Shown: positions 8,636 through 15,803 of the stretch, one piece after another
How the letters are laid out: each line of letters starts with the position of its first letter
How positions within the stretch are numbered: position 1 is the first letter of the stretch
From: RQOF01 sp964394475
GTDB lineage: Bacteria > Calditrichota > Calditrichia > RBG-13-44-9
Reading direction: 5' to 3'
Length of the DNA: 23,369 nt
Assembly (NCBI GenBank): GCA_964394475.1
Contig: CAYMXZ010000030.1
Location: forward strand, 1 to 23,369
Notes under the pieces: generated by a model
What the model saw: only the letters and a program-made list of their open reading frames with translations
Told to the model about the DNA's origin: nothing
The model's database searches: none
Translations under genes and position numbers: made by a program

Positions 8636-10876
8636 ATGTTCTTAAAAAATAATCATCGATCCATTTTTCTTTTTACTCTGGTACTATGCATTCTAACGAA
8701 TTTCTTGTTGCATACAATTTATTGTTCTGTTCATGTTGTTCCGTCCAATAAAAAAATGGACGCCGTGGTATTAGTGTTTGTTGATTCCATATCCTATGAA
8801 AAGGTGAGCACGGCTGTGACCCTCTATCGGGATGCGATAGAGAGGGATGAACTATCGGCCTATATCCTGATTGCTAACTGGAAAAATCCTGATCAGATCA
8901 GAGATCAGGTTAAAAAAATGATCAATGAGCGCCTTCCGGTAGAGGGTATAGTTTTGGTGGGAGATATTCCAATCCCCATGATTCTTGATGCACAGCACCT
9001 GAAGTCGGATTTTAAAATTGATCAGGATCGATATCCTCTTTTGAGAACTGCGGTTCCCTCCGATCGTTTTTATGATGATCTTGATCTGATATTTAATTTT
9101 TTAGGGCACGATTCCACAAATTCTTTACTTTTTTATTACTCACTTTCACCAGATTCTCCACAGAAAATCGCGTCGGATATTTACAGCGGCCGAATAAAAC
9201 CGGGAGTGGAAGGAGAAGCAAAATATCGGATATTGGATGCTTATCTACGAAGAATTTCTCAACAAAAACTGGAACAGAATCGGTTAAATTGTGGATTAGT
9301 TATTTCCGGGCATGGGTACCATTCAGAATCATTAATAGCCTGGGCGAACGAATATCTGGAATGGAGAGAACATCTGCCGGTCTTTTTTTTACCTGGCGGG
9401 AACTTGCGCATGCTGTATCATCAAATGGATCTGGATTTAAAGGAAATGACCCTTCTTCAATTGCAACAACCTGATCTTGACCTGGCCATCTTCCATGCCC
9501 ACGGTGATGCCGATGCACAATATCTGGCTGGTTTGCCGGAAGGAAAAGATGTAGCAGGAAATATTGAGGCCGTAAAATATTATTTGCGAAGTAAATTACG
9601 TCAGGCAAAACGGCAGAAGAAATCTATCGAACAGGTAATCATTGATTTCCAATCTAAATTGGATGTACCCGAAAGCTGGTTTTTCGGAGCTTTTGAAGAT
9701 TCAGTGATTCAAAAGGATTCTTTATTAAATTATGGACTGGACATTCATATTGAAGATATTCGCCAGATTTCTCCTCAAGCTGAATTTATCATTTTCGACC
9801 AATGTTTCAATGGTGCCTTTATTCACTCGCCTTATATTGCCGGAGAATATGTTTTCGGGAAGGGGACGACCATTGCAGCAGCCGCTAATTCGGTGAACAT
9901 TATTCAGGATTTATGGGCAAACCAGAATCTTGGTTTGTTAGCTTATGGTATGCGGGTTGGAAAATGGAATCAAGAACGCAACTACCTGGAGACTCATATC
10001 ATCGGTGATCCAACTTTTCGCTTTACTCCACAGGATATTGAAAAAGTTGAACCTATCTGGAACGATCGAATGGCATCAGAGAAGATGTGGCGACGGGATA
10101 TAAAAGATCATTCGCCGGCCTTGCGGGCCTTAGCATTAAAAAAATGGTTTCGACAGCGAGGAGCTGATATAGAATCTGATTTAGTACAAATCTATCACCG
10201 TGACCCAGCGGGCATTGTGCGACTCCAAGCGCTGGAGTGCCTGGCTGAATTACGATCCCCTGCTTTCGAGGATTTGTTGAAGGTGAGTATAAATGATCCT
10301 TTTGAGCTCATTCGACGTTTCACGGTGAAATGGATGGGTGACATCGGATCTCCTCATTATCTTCCGGCGCTGCTAACCAATCTGAGGCTCGATCCAGCTA
10401 AGCGGGTAAATAGCAATGTCTGGGATGCTATCAGCAAAATTGGTTCAACCAGGGCCAGACATCTGGTGGATAAGTTATCCATCGATCGACTCGATAAAAA
10501 TGTTTTGCAGCGAATCAACTCCCGGGCACAATCTGATTCGAATTGGATATATCAGGAGCTGTTACCATCAATCCAAAATGATACCTTAGAATTAAAAAAG
10601 CGAATTTCAGCAGCACGCACTTTTCGGAGTTACCGTTTTCAAGAAATCGTACCCATGCTGCTGCACATCCTTGCCGATCAGAATAAACCGGAAAGTCTGC
10701 GTATAACTCTGGCGGAAGTGCTGGGATGGTATTCAATGAGTGCGCATCGTGCCAAGATCCTGGATGCATGTCGGAATCAGCTGCAGTTGGAATCGGCAAA
10801 TTCACGGATATCTCTGGAATTGCGCAAAACTATTCGGCGATTAGAAACCGGCCCAAATAATGTCTTCACTCCCTGA
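8636..10876 (+). CDS. Secreted caspase-fold (C25 gingipain-like) protein with C-terminal HEAT repeats
   Basis: The product has 746 residues from ATG 8636. A TTG at 8624 is nearer to the GGGGAA site and would add four residues. A signal peptide or N-terminal helix covers about 8-34. Residues about 40-450 resemble C25 peptidases: a strand leading to His-Gly (DLAIFHAHGD, H289) and a later strand leading to Cys (FIIFDQCFNGAF, C390), followed by GTTIAAAAN and HIIGDPTFRF near the end of the domain, as in gingipains. The His-Cys gap of about 100 residues is longer than the roughly 33 of gingipains, so there is an insertion. Residues about 490-735 are paired helices of HEAT/PBS-lyase type (LRALALKKW, IVRLQALECLAEL, LIRRFTVKWMGDIGS). 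The gene lies between the polyferredoxin and the ABC transporter. It may be a protease or a caspase-fold scaffold; activity is not proven. Confidence 0.72.
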   Translation: MFLKNNHRSIFLFTLVLCILTNFLLHTIYCSVHVVPSNKKMDAVVLVFVDSISYEKVSTAVTLYRDAIERDELSAYILIANWKNPDQIRDQVKKMINERLPVEGIVLVGDIPIPMILDAQHLKSDFKIDQDRYPLLRTAVPSDRFYDDLDLIFNFLGHDSTNSLLFYYSLSPDSPQKIASDIYSGRIKPGVEGEAKYRILDAYLRRISQQKLEQNRLNCGLVISGHGYHSESLIAWANEYLEWREHLPVFFLPGGNLRMLYHQMDLDLKEMTLLQLQQPDLDLAIFHAHGDADAQYLAGLPEGKDVAGNIEAVKYYLRSKLRQAKRQKKSIEQVIIDFQSKLDVPESWFFGAFEDSVIQKDSLLNYGLDIHIEDIRQISPQAEFIIFDQCFNGAFIHSPYIAGEYVFGKGTTIAAAANSVNIIQDLWANQNLGLLAYGMRVGKWNQERNYLETHIIGDPTFRFTPQDIEKVEPIWNDRMASEKMWRRDIKDHSPALRALALKKWFRQRGADIESDLVQIYHRDPAGIVRLQALECLAELRSPAFEDLLKVSINDPFELIRRFTVKWMGDIGSPHYLPALLTNLRLDPAKRVNSNVWDAISKIGSTRARHLVDKLSIDRLDKNVLQRINSRAQSDSNWIYQELLPSIQNDTLELKKRISAARTFRSYRFQEIVPMLLHILADQNKPESLRITLAEVLGWYSMSAHRAKILDACRNQLQLESANSRISLELRKTIRRLETGPNNVFTP

Positions 10877-10964
10877 TTGGGAGAGAAAAAATTTCTGAAA
10901 AAAAAAGGGAAGAAAATAAAAACCTATTGCTTTAAATGCTCGGTAATAATTGTAAAGGAATGAT

Positions 10965-11852
10965 GTGGAAAATGTAATTGAATGCAAAAATCTGACACAT
11001 TATTATGGTCGAAGACTGGTTTTTAAAGATGTGAATTACCAGGTGAAGAAGGGTAGTACTTTTGGTTTATTGGGTAAAAATGGAGCAGGAAAAACCACCA
11101 CCATTAATATTTTAAATGGTTATCTTACTCCCAGTAGTGGTCAGTGTTTGATTTTCGGTGAAGATTCACAACATCTCTCTCCCCCCACCAAAAGAAGAAT
11201 TGGTTATCTGATGGAAGGGCATATTCAGTACGGATTTATGAATATTTACCAGATAGAGAAATTCTATGCTCCCTTTTATCCTCATTGGAAAAAAGAAGCT
11301 TACTTTGATTTAATGGCAAAATTGAATGTTTCTCCTAAACAGAAAATATCAAAAATGTCCTGTGGCCAGCGGTCTCAGGTTGCGTTAGGTTTGGTGTTGG
11401 CTCAGGATCCTGATTTGATGGTATTGGATGATTACTCTATGGGATTAGACCCGGGATATCGACGGTTATTCATTGATTATCTGAAAGCCTATACTCGTTC
11501 CGAAAATAAAACTATTTTTGTTACCTCTCATATTCTGCAAGACCTGGATGGATTTATTGATGAAGCAGTCATATTGGGAAGTAGTGGCATCTTATATTAT
11601 GGCGGTGTGAAAGAATTCCTTGAAAAATTCCATTGTTTCAAATTTATGGCACCTGATTTTCCATCTGATTTGAAAAAAAATGAAATAATCCAGAATATGG
11701 AAATTATCAGGGACGAAATCACCATGTATTCTTTCGAGAATGGAGAGAGAATTCAGGCTTTCCTTCGAAACCAGGGAATTGATTATTGGCAATTCACAGA
11801 AGTTGCCATGTCGCTGGAAGAGGCTTTTATCGGTTTAACTGGAAAATATTAG
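10965..11852 (+). CDS. ABC transporter ATPase subunit (NosF/CcmA-like)
   Basis: The product has 295 residues from GTG 10965; AAAGGAA lies 4 bases upstream, and the nearby ATG in another frame stops at once. Walker A is GKNGAGKTT (37-45). The signature is SCGQR (132-136) instead of LSGGQ. Walker B is LMVLDDYSMGLDP, with Asp155 followed by Asp156 where the catalytic Glu normally stands. The switch His is H189 (TSHIL). The C-terminal 80 residues are the extension seen in exporter-type ATPases paired with ABC-2 permeases. Its stop codon overlaps the Shine-Dalgarno of the permease gene, so the two are translationally linked. Together with a NapH/NosR-type protein it recalls the nosRDFY arrangement, although no nosZ or nosD is present. 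Confidence 0.92.
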   Translation: MENVIECKNLTHYYGRRLVFKDVNYQVKKGSTFGLLGKNGAGKTTTINILNGYLTPSSGQCLIFGEDSQHLSPPTKRRIGYLMEGHIQYGFMNIYQIEKFYAPFYPHWKKEAYFDLMAKLNVSPKQKISKMSCGQRSQVALGLVLAQDPDLMVLDDYSMGLDPGYRRLFIDYLKAYTRSENKTIFVTSHILQDLDGFIDEAVILGSSGILYYGGVKEFLEKFHCFKFMAPDFPSDLKKNEIIQNMEIIRDEITMYSFENGERIQAFLRNQGIDYWQFTEVAMSLEEAFIGLTGKY

Positions 11853-11860
11853 GAGGCATA

Positions 11861-12529
11861 TTGTTTAAAGCAATAATCTTCAAAGAATGGCTAAAAATTC
11901 GTTGGACGCTATTGATTATGTGTCTGCTATCGGTGGGGATTTTAGTGAATATCTGGATAAATCTGGCCTATGGGCTTCGCTTCAGTAATCCCAGTGATTT
12001 CTGGGCATTTATCATTTTTCGAAAATATGTATTTTTTAGTTTATTACAATATTTTCCCCTGCTGGCCGGATTCGGTATAGCGATTGCCCAATTCCTGCCT
12101 GAGATTCACCGGGATCGTCTTAAGTTAACCCTGCGATTGCCTCTCCCGGAAAATCTAATCATTTTCCAGATGAATGGCGTTGTGGCTCTCATATTGATTT
12201 TGCTATTCCTTTTTGATCTGGTTATTCTTTTAGCATTCAGCGCTATTTATTTTCCAGCCGAAATTATAAAAAATATTTTCATGGTTTCATTGCCCTGGTT
12301 CCTGGCTGGCCTTTCAACCTATTTTGCTGTATGCACTATTTTGGTTGAACCGGGATGGGTTCGCCGTATCATTATGGCCATAATTTTTTACGGATTTCTG
12401 CACACTTTTTTTCAACCGGCGGGACTGTATTCGTATCAAAAGGTCGTTCACTTATTACTGCTTCTCAGTCTTATTTCAGCTGGTGGAATATATTATGCTA
12501 CCCATCACTATCAGAAAGGTGTCGATTGA
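11861..12529 (+). CDS. ABC-2-type permease subunit, six membrane helices
   Basis: The product has 222 residues from TTG 11861, chosen because AGGAGG at 11851-11856 lies 4 bases upstream. The longer reading from ATG 11786 would overlap the ATPase gene by 67 bases and begin with an unlikely polar stretch. About six hydrophobic helices are visible, with a charged linker FLPEIHRDRLKLTLRLPLP between helices 2 and 3, as in small ABC-2 permeases such as NosY. It follows the ATPase by 8 bases and overlaps the next gene by one base, so the three should be made together. Substrate is unknown. Confidence 0.8.
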   Translation: MFKAIIFKEWLKIRWTLLIMCLLSVGILVNIWINLAYGLRFSNPSDFWAFIIFRKYVFFSLLQYFPLLAGFGIAIAQFLPEIHRDRLKLTLRLPLPENLIIFQMNGVVALILILLFLFDLVILLAFSAIYFPAEIIKNIFMVSLPWFLAGLSTYFAVCTILVEPGWVRRIIMAIIFYGFLHTFFQPAGLYSYQKVVHLLLLLSLISAGGIYYATHHYQKGVD

Positions 12530-13770
12530 TGCTGGTTAAAATTGCCCGTTTATGCCTTATTTTTATAACTATTTTCATTTTATCTATTTTTCTGCCAGAT
12601 TTTTACTGGAAAGCATTCGAACAACGAGTGCAACGGCCCTTCGCTCAGTATAGTCCCGTTTTAAGGGATTTTGTTATCATGAAAGCCACGGCGCAAGGAC
12701 CGCAATTTTATGATCCAAAAGGTACTATTTATACTCGTTCTGAGGTGGATAGCCTGTTGCCCTTCTCCAGTGCACGTCAATTGCTATTTGAAAATCGCTT
12801 TCCCGATTCTCTGGCGGGAAAAAGAATTGATCCAGAGGAAGTGAGGATTAATAATTTTACCTTGCGAGTCAGTCCTTCAGATATCAATCAAAGCCGCATC
12901 GACTTATATCCGCTTTTTGAATCTCAATCCGGGCGAGTCCGTCTGGAAATGCCTCCAGCTTTCTTCCGGATAACAAATCGAATGGAATTCATCATTGCCT
13001 CTGATAATAAGATCGATGAACCTTTATCGTCAATTTTTACTGCTGCTTTGCAAGATTATGGATTTCGATTTCCATCCCGGCTTATCGCAGGGAACCCTAC
13101 CACCCGTAAACCTTTCGATGAAGGCTATTTTATCCTGGATGCCACCGATCATCTATTTCATTTGAAAATGGTAAAAGGAAAACCGGCTATTCATCCCGTT
13201 TCTATTCCTGCCAATTTAAAAATTAAGCATATCGTGGTGCAGGAAATGAATCTGAGAGAATTTTATGCTTTATTAATTACCGACGATAGTAGAATTTTTT
13301 TGCTGAATTATCCCGATTATCAACTGATCGAACTTCCAGTTTTTGATTATGATTGGAATGCAACCGATATCCGTATCATCGGCGATTTGTTCTATCGCAA
13401 TGCGATGTGTTACAATGAGACAGGCTTGACCTGCCAGGTGTGCGATCGGAATTATCAGCCGGTGGCCACTTATCGGGAATCGTGGGGGAACCGTTACCAG
13501 CAAAAAACTGGAATTATTTTTAAATACATTTTTCCTTTCAGTCTCCAACTCCAGCAGGACAATTCCATGTATATTGGATTGTTCTTTAATTTCTCCGGAA
13601 TTCGCAGCCTGGTGGGAATTGGATTGGCTCTTTTCCTTACCTGGATTTTTTTAACCAGAGGCGGGTTTTCAATAAAACGAAATTGGATTGAGTTTTTCAT
13701 TGTGCTGTTGAGCGGATTATTTGGATTTATGGCGATTCTTTTGTATCCCCCGCTTCGAGATAAATTTTAA
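12529..13770 (+). CDS. DUF4857-like membrane-anchored periplasmic protein
   Basis: The product has 413 residues from ATG 12529, which overlaps the permease stop as TGATG; the longer reading from 12355 lies inside the permease gene. One N-terminal helix (about 5-22, ending LPDFYW) and two C-terminal helices (about 357-376 and 386-404) frame a large soluble part (about 25-350). That part is probably periplasmic and carries hydrophobic/aromatic strands such as YPLFESQSGRVRLEMP, with a possible propeller-like second half. Cys residues C294, C302 and C305 include a CxxC (TCQVC). I assign DUF4857 from memory of its position after an ABC ATPase/permease pair near DUF4876 genes in Bacteroidota. That needs a profile search. 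It may be a third component of the transporter. Confidence 0.65.
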   Translation: MLVKIARLCLIFITIFILSIFLPDFYWKAFEQRVQRPFAQYSPVLRDFVIMKATAQGPQFYDPKGTIYTRSEVDSLLPFSSARQLLFENRFPDSLAGKRIDPEEVRINNFTLRVSPSDINQSRIDLYPLFESQSGRVRLEMPPAFFRITNRMEFIIASDNKIDEPLSSIFTAALQDYGFRFPSRLIAGNPTTRKPFDEGYFILDATDHLFHLKMVKGKPAIHPVSIPANLKIKHIVVQEMNLREFYALLITDDSRIFLLNYPDYQLIELPVFDYDWNATDIRIIGDLFYRNAMCYNETGLTCQVCDRNYQPVATYRESWGNRYQQKTGIIFKYIFPFSLQLQQDNSMYIGLFFNFSGIRSLVGIGLALFLTWIFLTRGGFSIKRNWIEFFIVLLSGLFGFMAILLYPPLRDKF

Positions 13771-13772
13771 TT

Positions 13773-13896
13773 GAACGCACCCCTACACTTTATTAGAGCC
13801 ATTTGGAAAACGGATGAATCCGTGCATGGTGTAAATAAACGATATGAAAAAACATCACGATCAATTCCTTTTTACTAAAATGATCCAGGGGTGTTC
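13773..13896. other. Intergenic inverted repeat with nested small stems
   Basis: In the 266-base convergent gap no gene is seen. CACCCCT (13778-13784) matches AGGGGTG (13887-13893), and GAA/TTC outside it extends the pairing with a 2-base bulge. Inside, CGGAT-GA-ATCCG (13811-13822), CCAT/ATGG and TACAC/GTGTA could also pair. It could be a folded 3' end of the plus-strand operon or a small RNA, but the stems are short and may be chance. Confidence 0.2.
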
Positions 13897-13968
13897 GGAT
13901 TGATCTGCATTCTATTTACCAGCAAATTCAAATAAAATCTAGTCAGAATCCATTTCATCGGCTGTAAG

Positions 13969-13995
13969 AAAAAATTACCTCCTTTTTGGGGAGGT
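13969..13995 (-). terminator. Rho-independent terminator of the sigma/anti-sigma/sensor operon
   Basis: On the minus strand ACCTCC, a 7-base loop (CCAAAAA) and GGAGGT form a 6-bp stem followed by AATTTTTTC. It lies about 40 bases after the sensor stop codon. On the plus strand no T run follows the stem, so it should not end the DUF4857-like operon. Confidence 0.7.
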
Positions 13996-14036
13996 TCATT
14001 ATCCAAATGCCAGGTATTTATAATTATCGATCTAAA

Positions 14037-14492
14037 TCAGGGTTGAGGAGGTAGTGGAGCTAACTCATTCAGATAAGTCTTAAGCCTTCCATAAATGGGT
14101 TTGATATACTCTATTCGTTGTTCCGGGGTGAGCAGGTACTTCTCCTGTAAATAGTGTTGATAGTGGATGACTTTATATACATTCTCGCCCTCGATCAGAT
14201 CATTGATGGCTTGATTCACGCTGTGGGAGTCGATTGGATTCTTCATTAATTCTTCCCATAATCGGAGCCGGAGCTGAATATTTTTTATTTTCAATGGGTA
14301 TTCGGATTCTTGAAAGACTCGATGAAGACTATCTAAGGCTTTTTGCTGATCTGGAGATAGCATCTCGCGTAATCTGATATCACCTGTTACCTTTTTGGGT
14401 TGAAAGTGGGGATAAATAAAAGTAAAAAAAATGAAGGTAAGAATGACAATAATATTGAAAGACAGGGAAATATAAAGATATTTTTTTTGCAT
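14037..14492 (-). CDS. CnrX/ZraP/Spy-like periplasmic metal-sensor or chaperone protein
   Basis: The product has 151 residues: a single N-terminal helix (about 5-27), then an all-helical periplasmic part. It begins with LSPDQQKALDSLHRVF and ends with HYQHYLQEKYLLTPEQRIEYI. The LTPEQR (LTxxQ) motif, preceded by H-x-x-H and L-x-E on the same helix, matches the Metal_resist/Spy/CpxP superfamily. In CnrX the His residues of this helix bind Ni or Co; here H and H of HYQH are candidate ligands. It is the third gene after an ECF sigma factor and a one-helix probable anti-sigma factor, as in cnrYXH-type modules with altered order. It probably senses periplasmic metal or envelope stress and acts on the anti-sigma factor. 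The Pro-rich tail (APLPPQP) has no known role. Confidence 0.75.
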   Translation of the reverse strand: MQKKYLYISLSFNIIVILTFIFFTFIYPHFQPKKVTGDIRLREMLSPDQQKALDSLHRVFQESEYPLKIKNIQLRLRLWEELMKNPIDSHSVNQAINDLIEGENVYKVIHYQHYLQEKYLLTPEQRIEYIKPIYGRLKTYLNELAPLPPQP

Positions 14493-14539
14493 ATTATTCA
14501 GGTTAGCTTACTACATGTATCGGGTGTTAGTTGATCCTC

Positions 14540-14884
14540 TTAATTATCGATCGGCATCTCAAGTTCAGGAGAAATTGGTTCCAACTGGTAAATATATTCA
14601 GGTTCGTTAAAATGTTTAAAGTTATCGGCGAACGTAAATCCAATATAAGCCCCCAGTGATATAGTGATGAGAAAAATAAGGGGAAATGCCCATCTCCACA
14701 CTCCGGCTACCATGAAACGTGGGGCAGATGACAGACCATATTCCTCTGGTAGAGATCGCAAGTGTGCCCGGAGGCGTGACCACAAGAATTGACTGGGTTT
14801 CAAATAGACATGGCTCTGAAGGTAAGCAAGAACCCAGTCATATTTTTGGGGATGGCGACGAGATATCAATCGATGTATTTTCAT
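14540..14884 (-). CDS. Probable one-helix anti-sigma factor (CnrY-like by size and position)
   Basis: The product has 114 residues. The first 60, rich in Arg, His and Trp, should be cytoplasmic. One membrane helix (about 66-88, FPLIFLITISLGAYIGF) is followed by a short acidic periplasmic tail. There is no zinc anti-sigma HxxxCxxC motif and no FecR domain. Size and layout match small anti-sigma factors such as CnrY, whose N-terminal part clamps the sigma factor. It lies 48 bases after the sigma stop and 47 bases before the sensor gene, all in one operon. The role rests on position and topology and not on sequence similarity. Confidence 0.6.
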   Translation of the reverse strand: MKIHRLISRRHPQKYDWVLAYLQSHVYLKPSQFLWSRLRAHLRSLPEEYGLSSAPRFMVAGVWRWAFPLIFLITISLGAYIGFTFADNFKHFNEPEYIYQLEPISPELEMPIDN

Positions 14885-14932
14885 GTCAATTCAGTTCTCT
14901 TCTATTTTCTTAGAATGCTATAAATTAAACAA

Positions 14933-15529
14933 TTAAAAATCCAAAAACTTGCTGGTAGATTTTTTTTGCTTGGTAATGATTTTAGCTAGTTTCTTTTTTG
15001 CCCGGAAGAGACGTGACTCTACCGAGCTCAGACTCACCTGCAGCGTCTCGGCAATCTCCTTATATGACATTTGCTGGTAATAATATAAAATAAGCACCGT
15101 GCGATGGGTTTCAGAGAGCTGGTTCAATAAATAATGGATGAACTTTTCGCGTTGGTTGCCAGACAGATGCTCTTCATTTTCGTCTTCTTGAGAGATACTC
15201 AGGGTATTGAAGAAATTGATTCCTGGTTTCGGCTCCTGTAAGGATTTAAAATGTACTATTTTTCGGCGGCGGACAATATTTAAGCAGTGATTAATAGCAA
15301 TACGATACAACCAGGTTTTGAATTGAGCCCGAGGTTCCCAATCGACTAAACCGGTATAGGCTTTCAGGAAAATATCCTGTGTGGCATCCTCGGCTTCCTC
15401 CCGCTGATGCAAATAGCGATAACACAGGTTTAAGAGATGAGTGCTATAGCGGTTGACTAAAATTTCATATGCGTCCAAATTACCGTTCAGGATTTGCGAA
15501 ATAATTTCTTGATCAGACTGGTTATTCAT
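14933..15529 (-). CDS. ECF-family RNA polymerase sigma factor
   Basis: The product has 198 residues from ATG 15529; a GTG at 15532 directly upstream is an alternative. Region 2 (about 10-90) has DAYEILVNRYSTHLLNLCYR, the -10-recognition helix EEAEDATQDIFLKAY and FKTWLYRIAINHCLNIVRRR. Region 4 (about 130-185) has LSETHRTVLILYYYQQMSYKEIAETL and the helix-turn-helix VSLSSVESRLFRAKKKL. The two regions are joined by a longish acidic linker (EDENEEHL). It heads the operon with the probable anti-sigma factor and the CnrX-like sensor, and it is divergent from receptor 2. It probably drives its own operon and perhaps one or both receptor operons; no shared promoter motif was found by eye. Confidence 0.95.
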   Translation of the reverse strand: MNNQSDQEIISQILNGNLDAYEILVNRYSTHLLNLCYRYLHQREEAEDATQDIFLKAYTGLVDWEPRAQFKTWLYRIAINHCLNIVRRRKIVHFKSLQEPKPGINFFNTLSISQEDENEEHLSGNQREKFIHYLLNQLSETHRTVLILYYYQQMSYKEIAETLQVSLSSVESRLFRAKKKLAKIITKQKKSTSKFLDF

Positions 15530-15803
15530 CACCTGAAATTTCTTTTACCAATTGGCCTTTTCACGATAAAGTTTTTTATAAGTAAAGATAAAAAGTGCGC
15601 AAGCTTTTTAAAATAAAATTGTTTAATATTCAAACAAGATCAGAATTTTCGGTAGTTTCATTTTGGAAAAAGAATTTTTTTCGTTGTGACCAATCTCTGG
15701 ATATACTTGTGAAAGATCATAAGAACGAACGCTTGAGTTATATTTCAAAAGTAGTTTATATTTAGCGGGTCGGCTTTTATTATTTTTGTGGATGGTGAAT
15801 ACC
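15530..15803. promoter_or_regulatory. Divergent intergenic region between the sigma operon and receptor 2
   Basis: About 270 AT-rich bases contain no credible gene. Both neighbours start here in opposite directions. One sigma-70-like promoter toward receptor 2 is listed separately. The sequence GAACGAACG (15723-15731) contains GAAC, a common ECF -35 core, but I saw no matching downstream element I could defend. Confidence 0.5.
15733..15762 (+). promoter_or_regulatory. Possible sigma-70-like promoter of receptor 2
   Basis: TTGAGT (15733-15738) and TATATT (15757-15762) are separated by 18 bases and match the consensus hexamers at 4 and 5 of 6 positions. The proposed receptor start lies about 40 bases downstream. 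Such matches are frequent in AT-rich DNA, and the organism's promoter consensus is unknown. Confidence 0.35.

Noticed and set aside
12355..12528. N-terminal extension of the DUF4857-like protein
   Set aside because: The extra 58 codons lie wholly within the permease gene in another frame; ATG 12529 overlaps the permease stop and is followed directly by a membrane helix.
14540..15529. FecI/FecR iron-signalling pair
   Set aside because: The anti-sigma candidate lacks a FecR domain and neither receptor has an STN domain; the third gene points to CnrX-type sensing instead.
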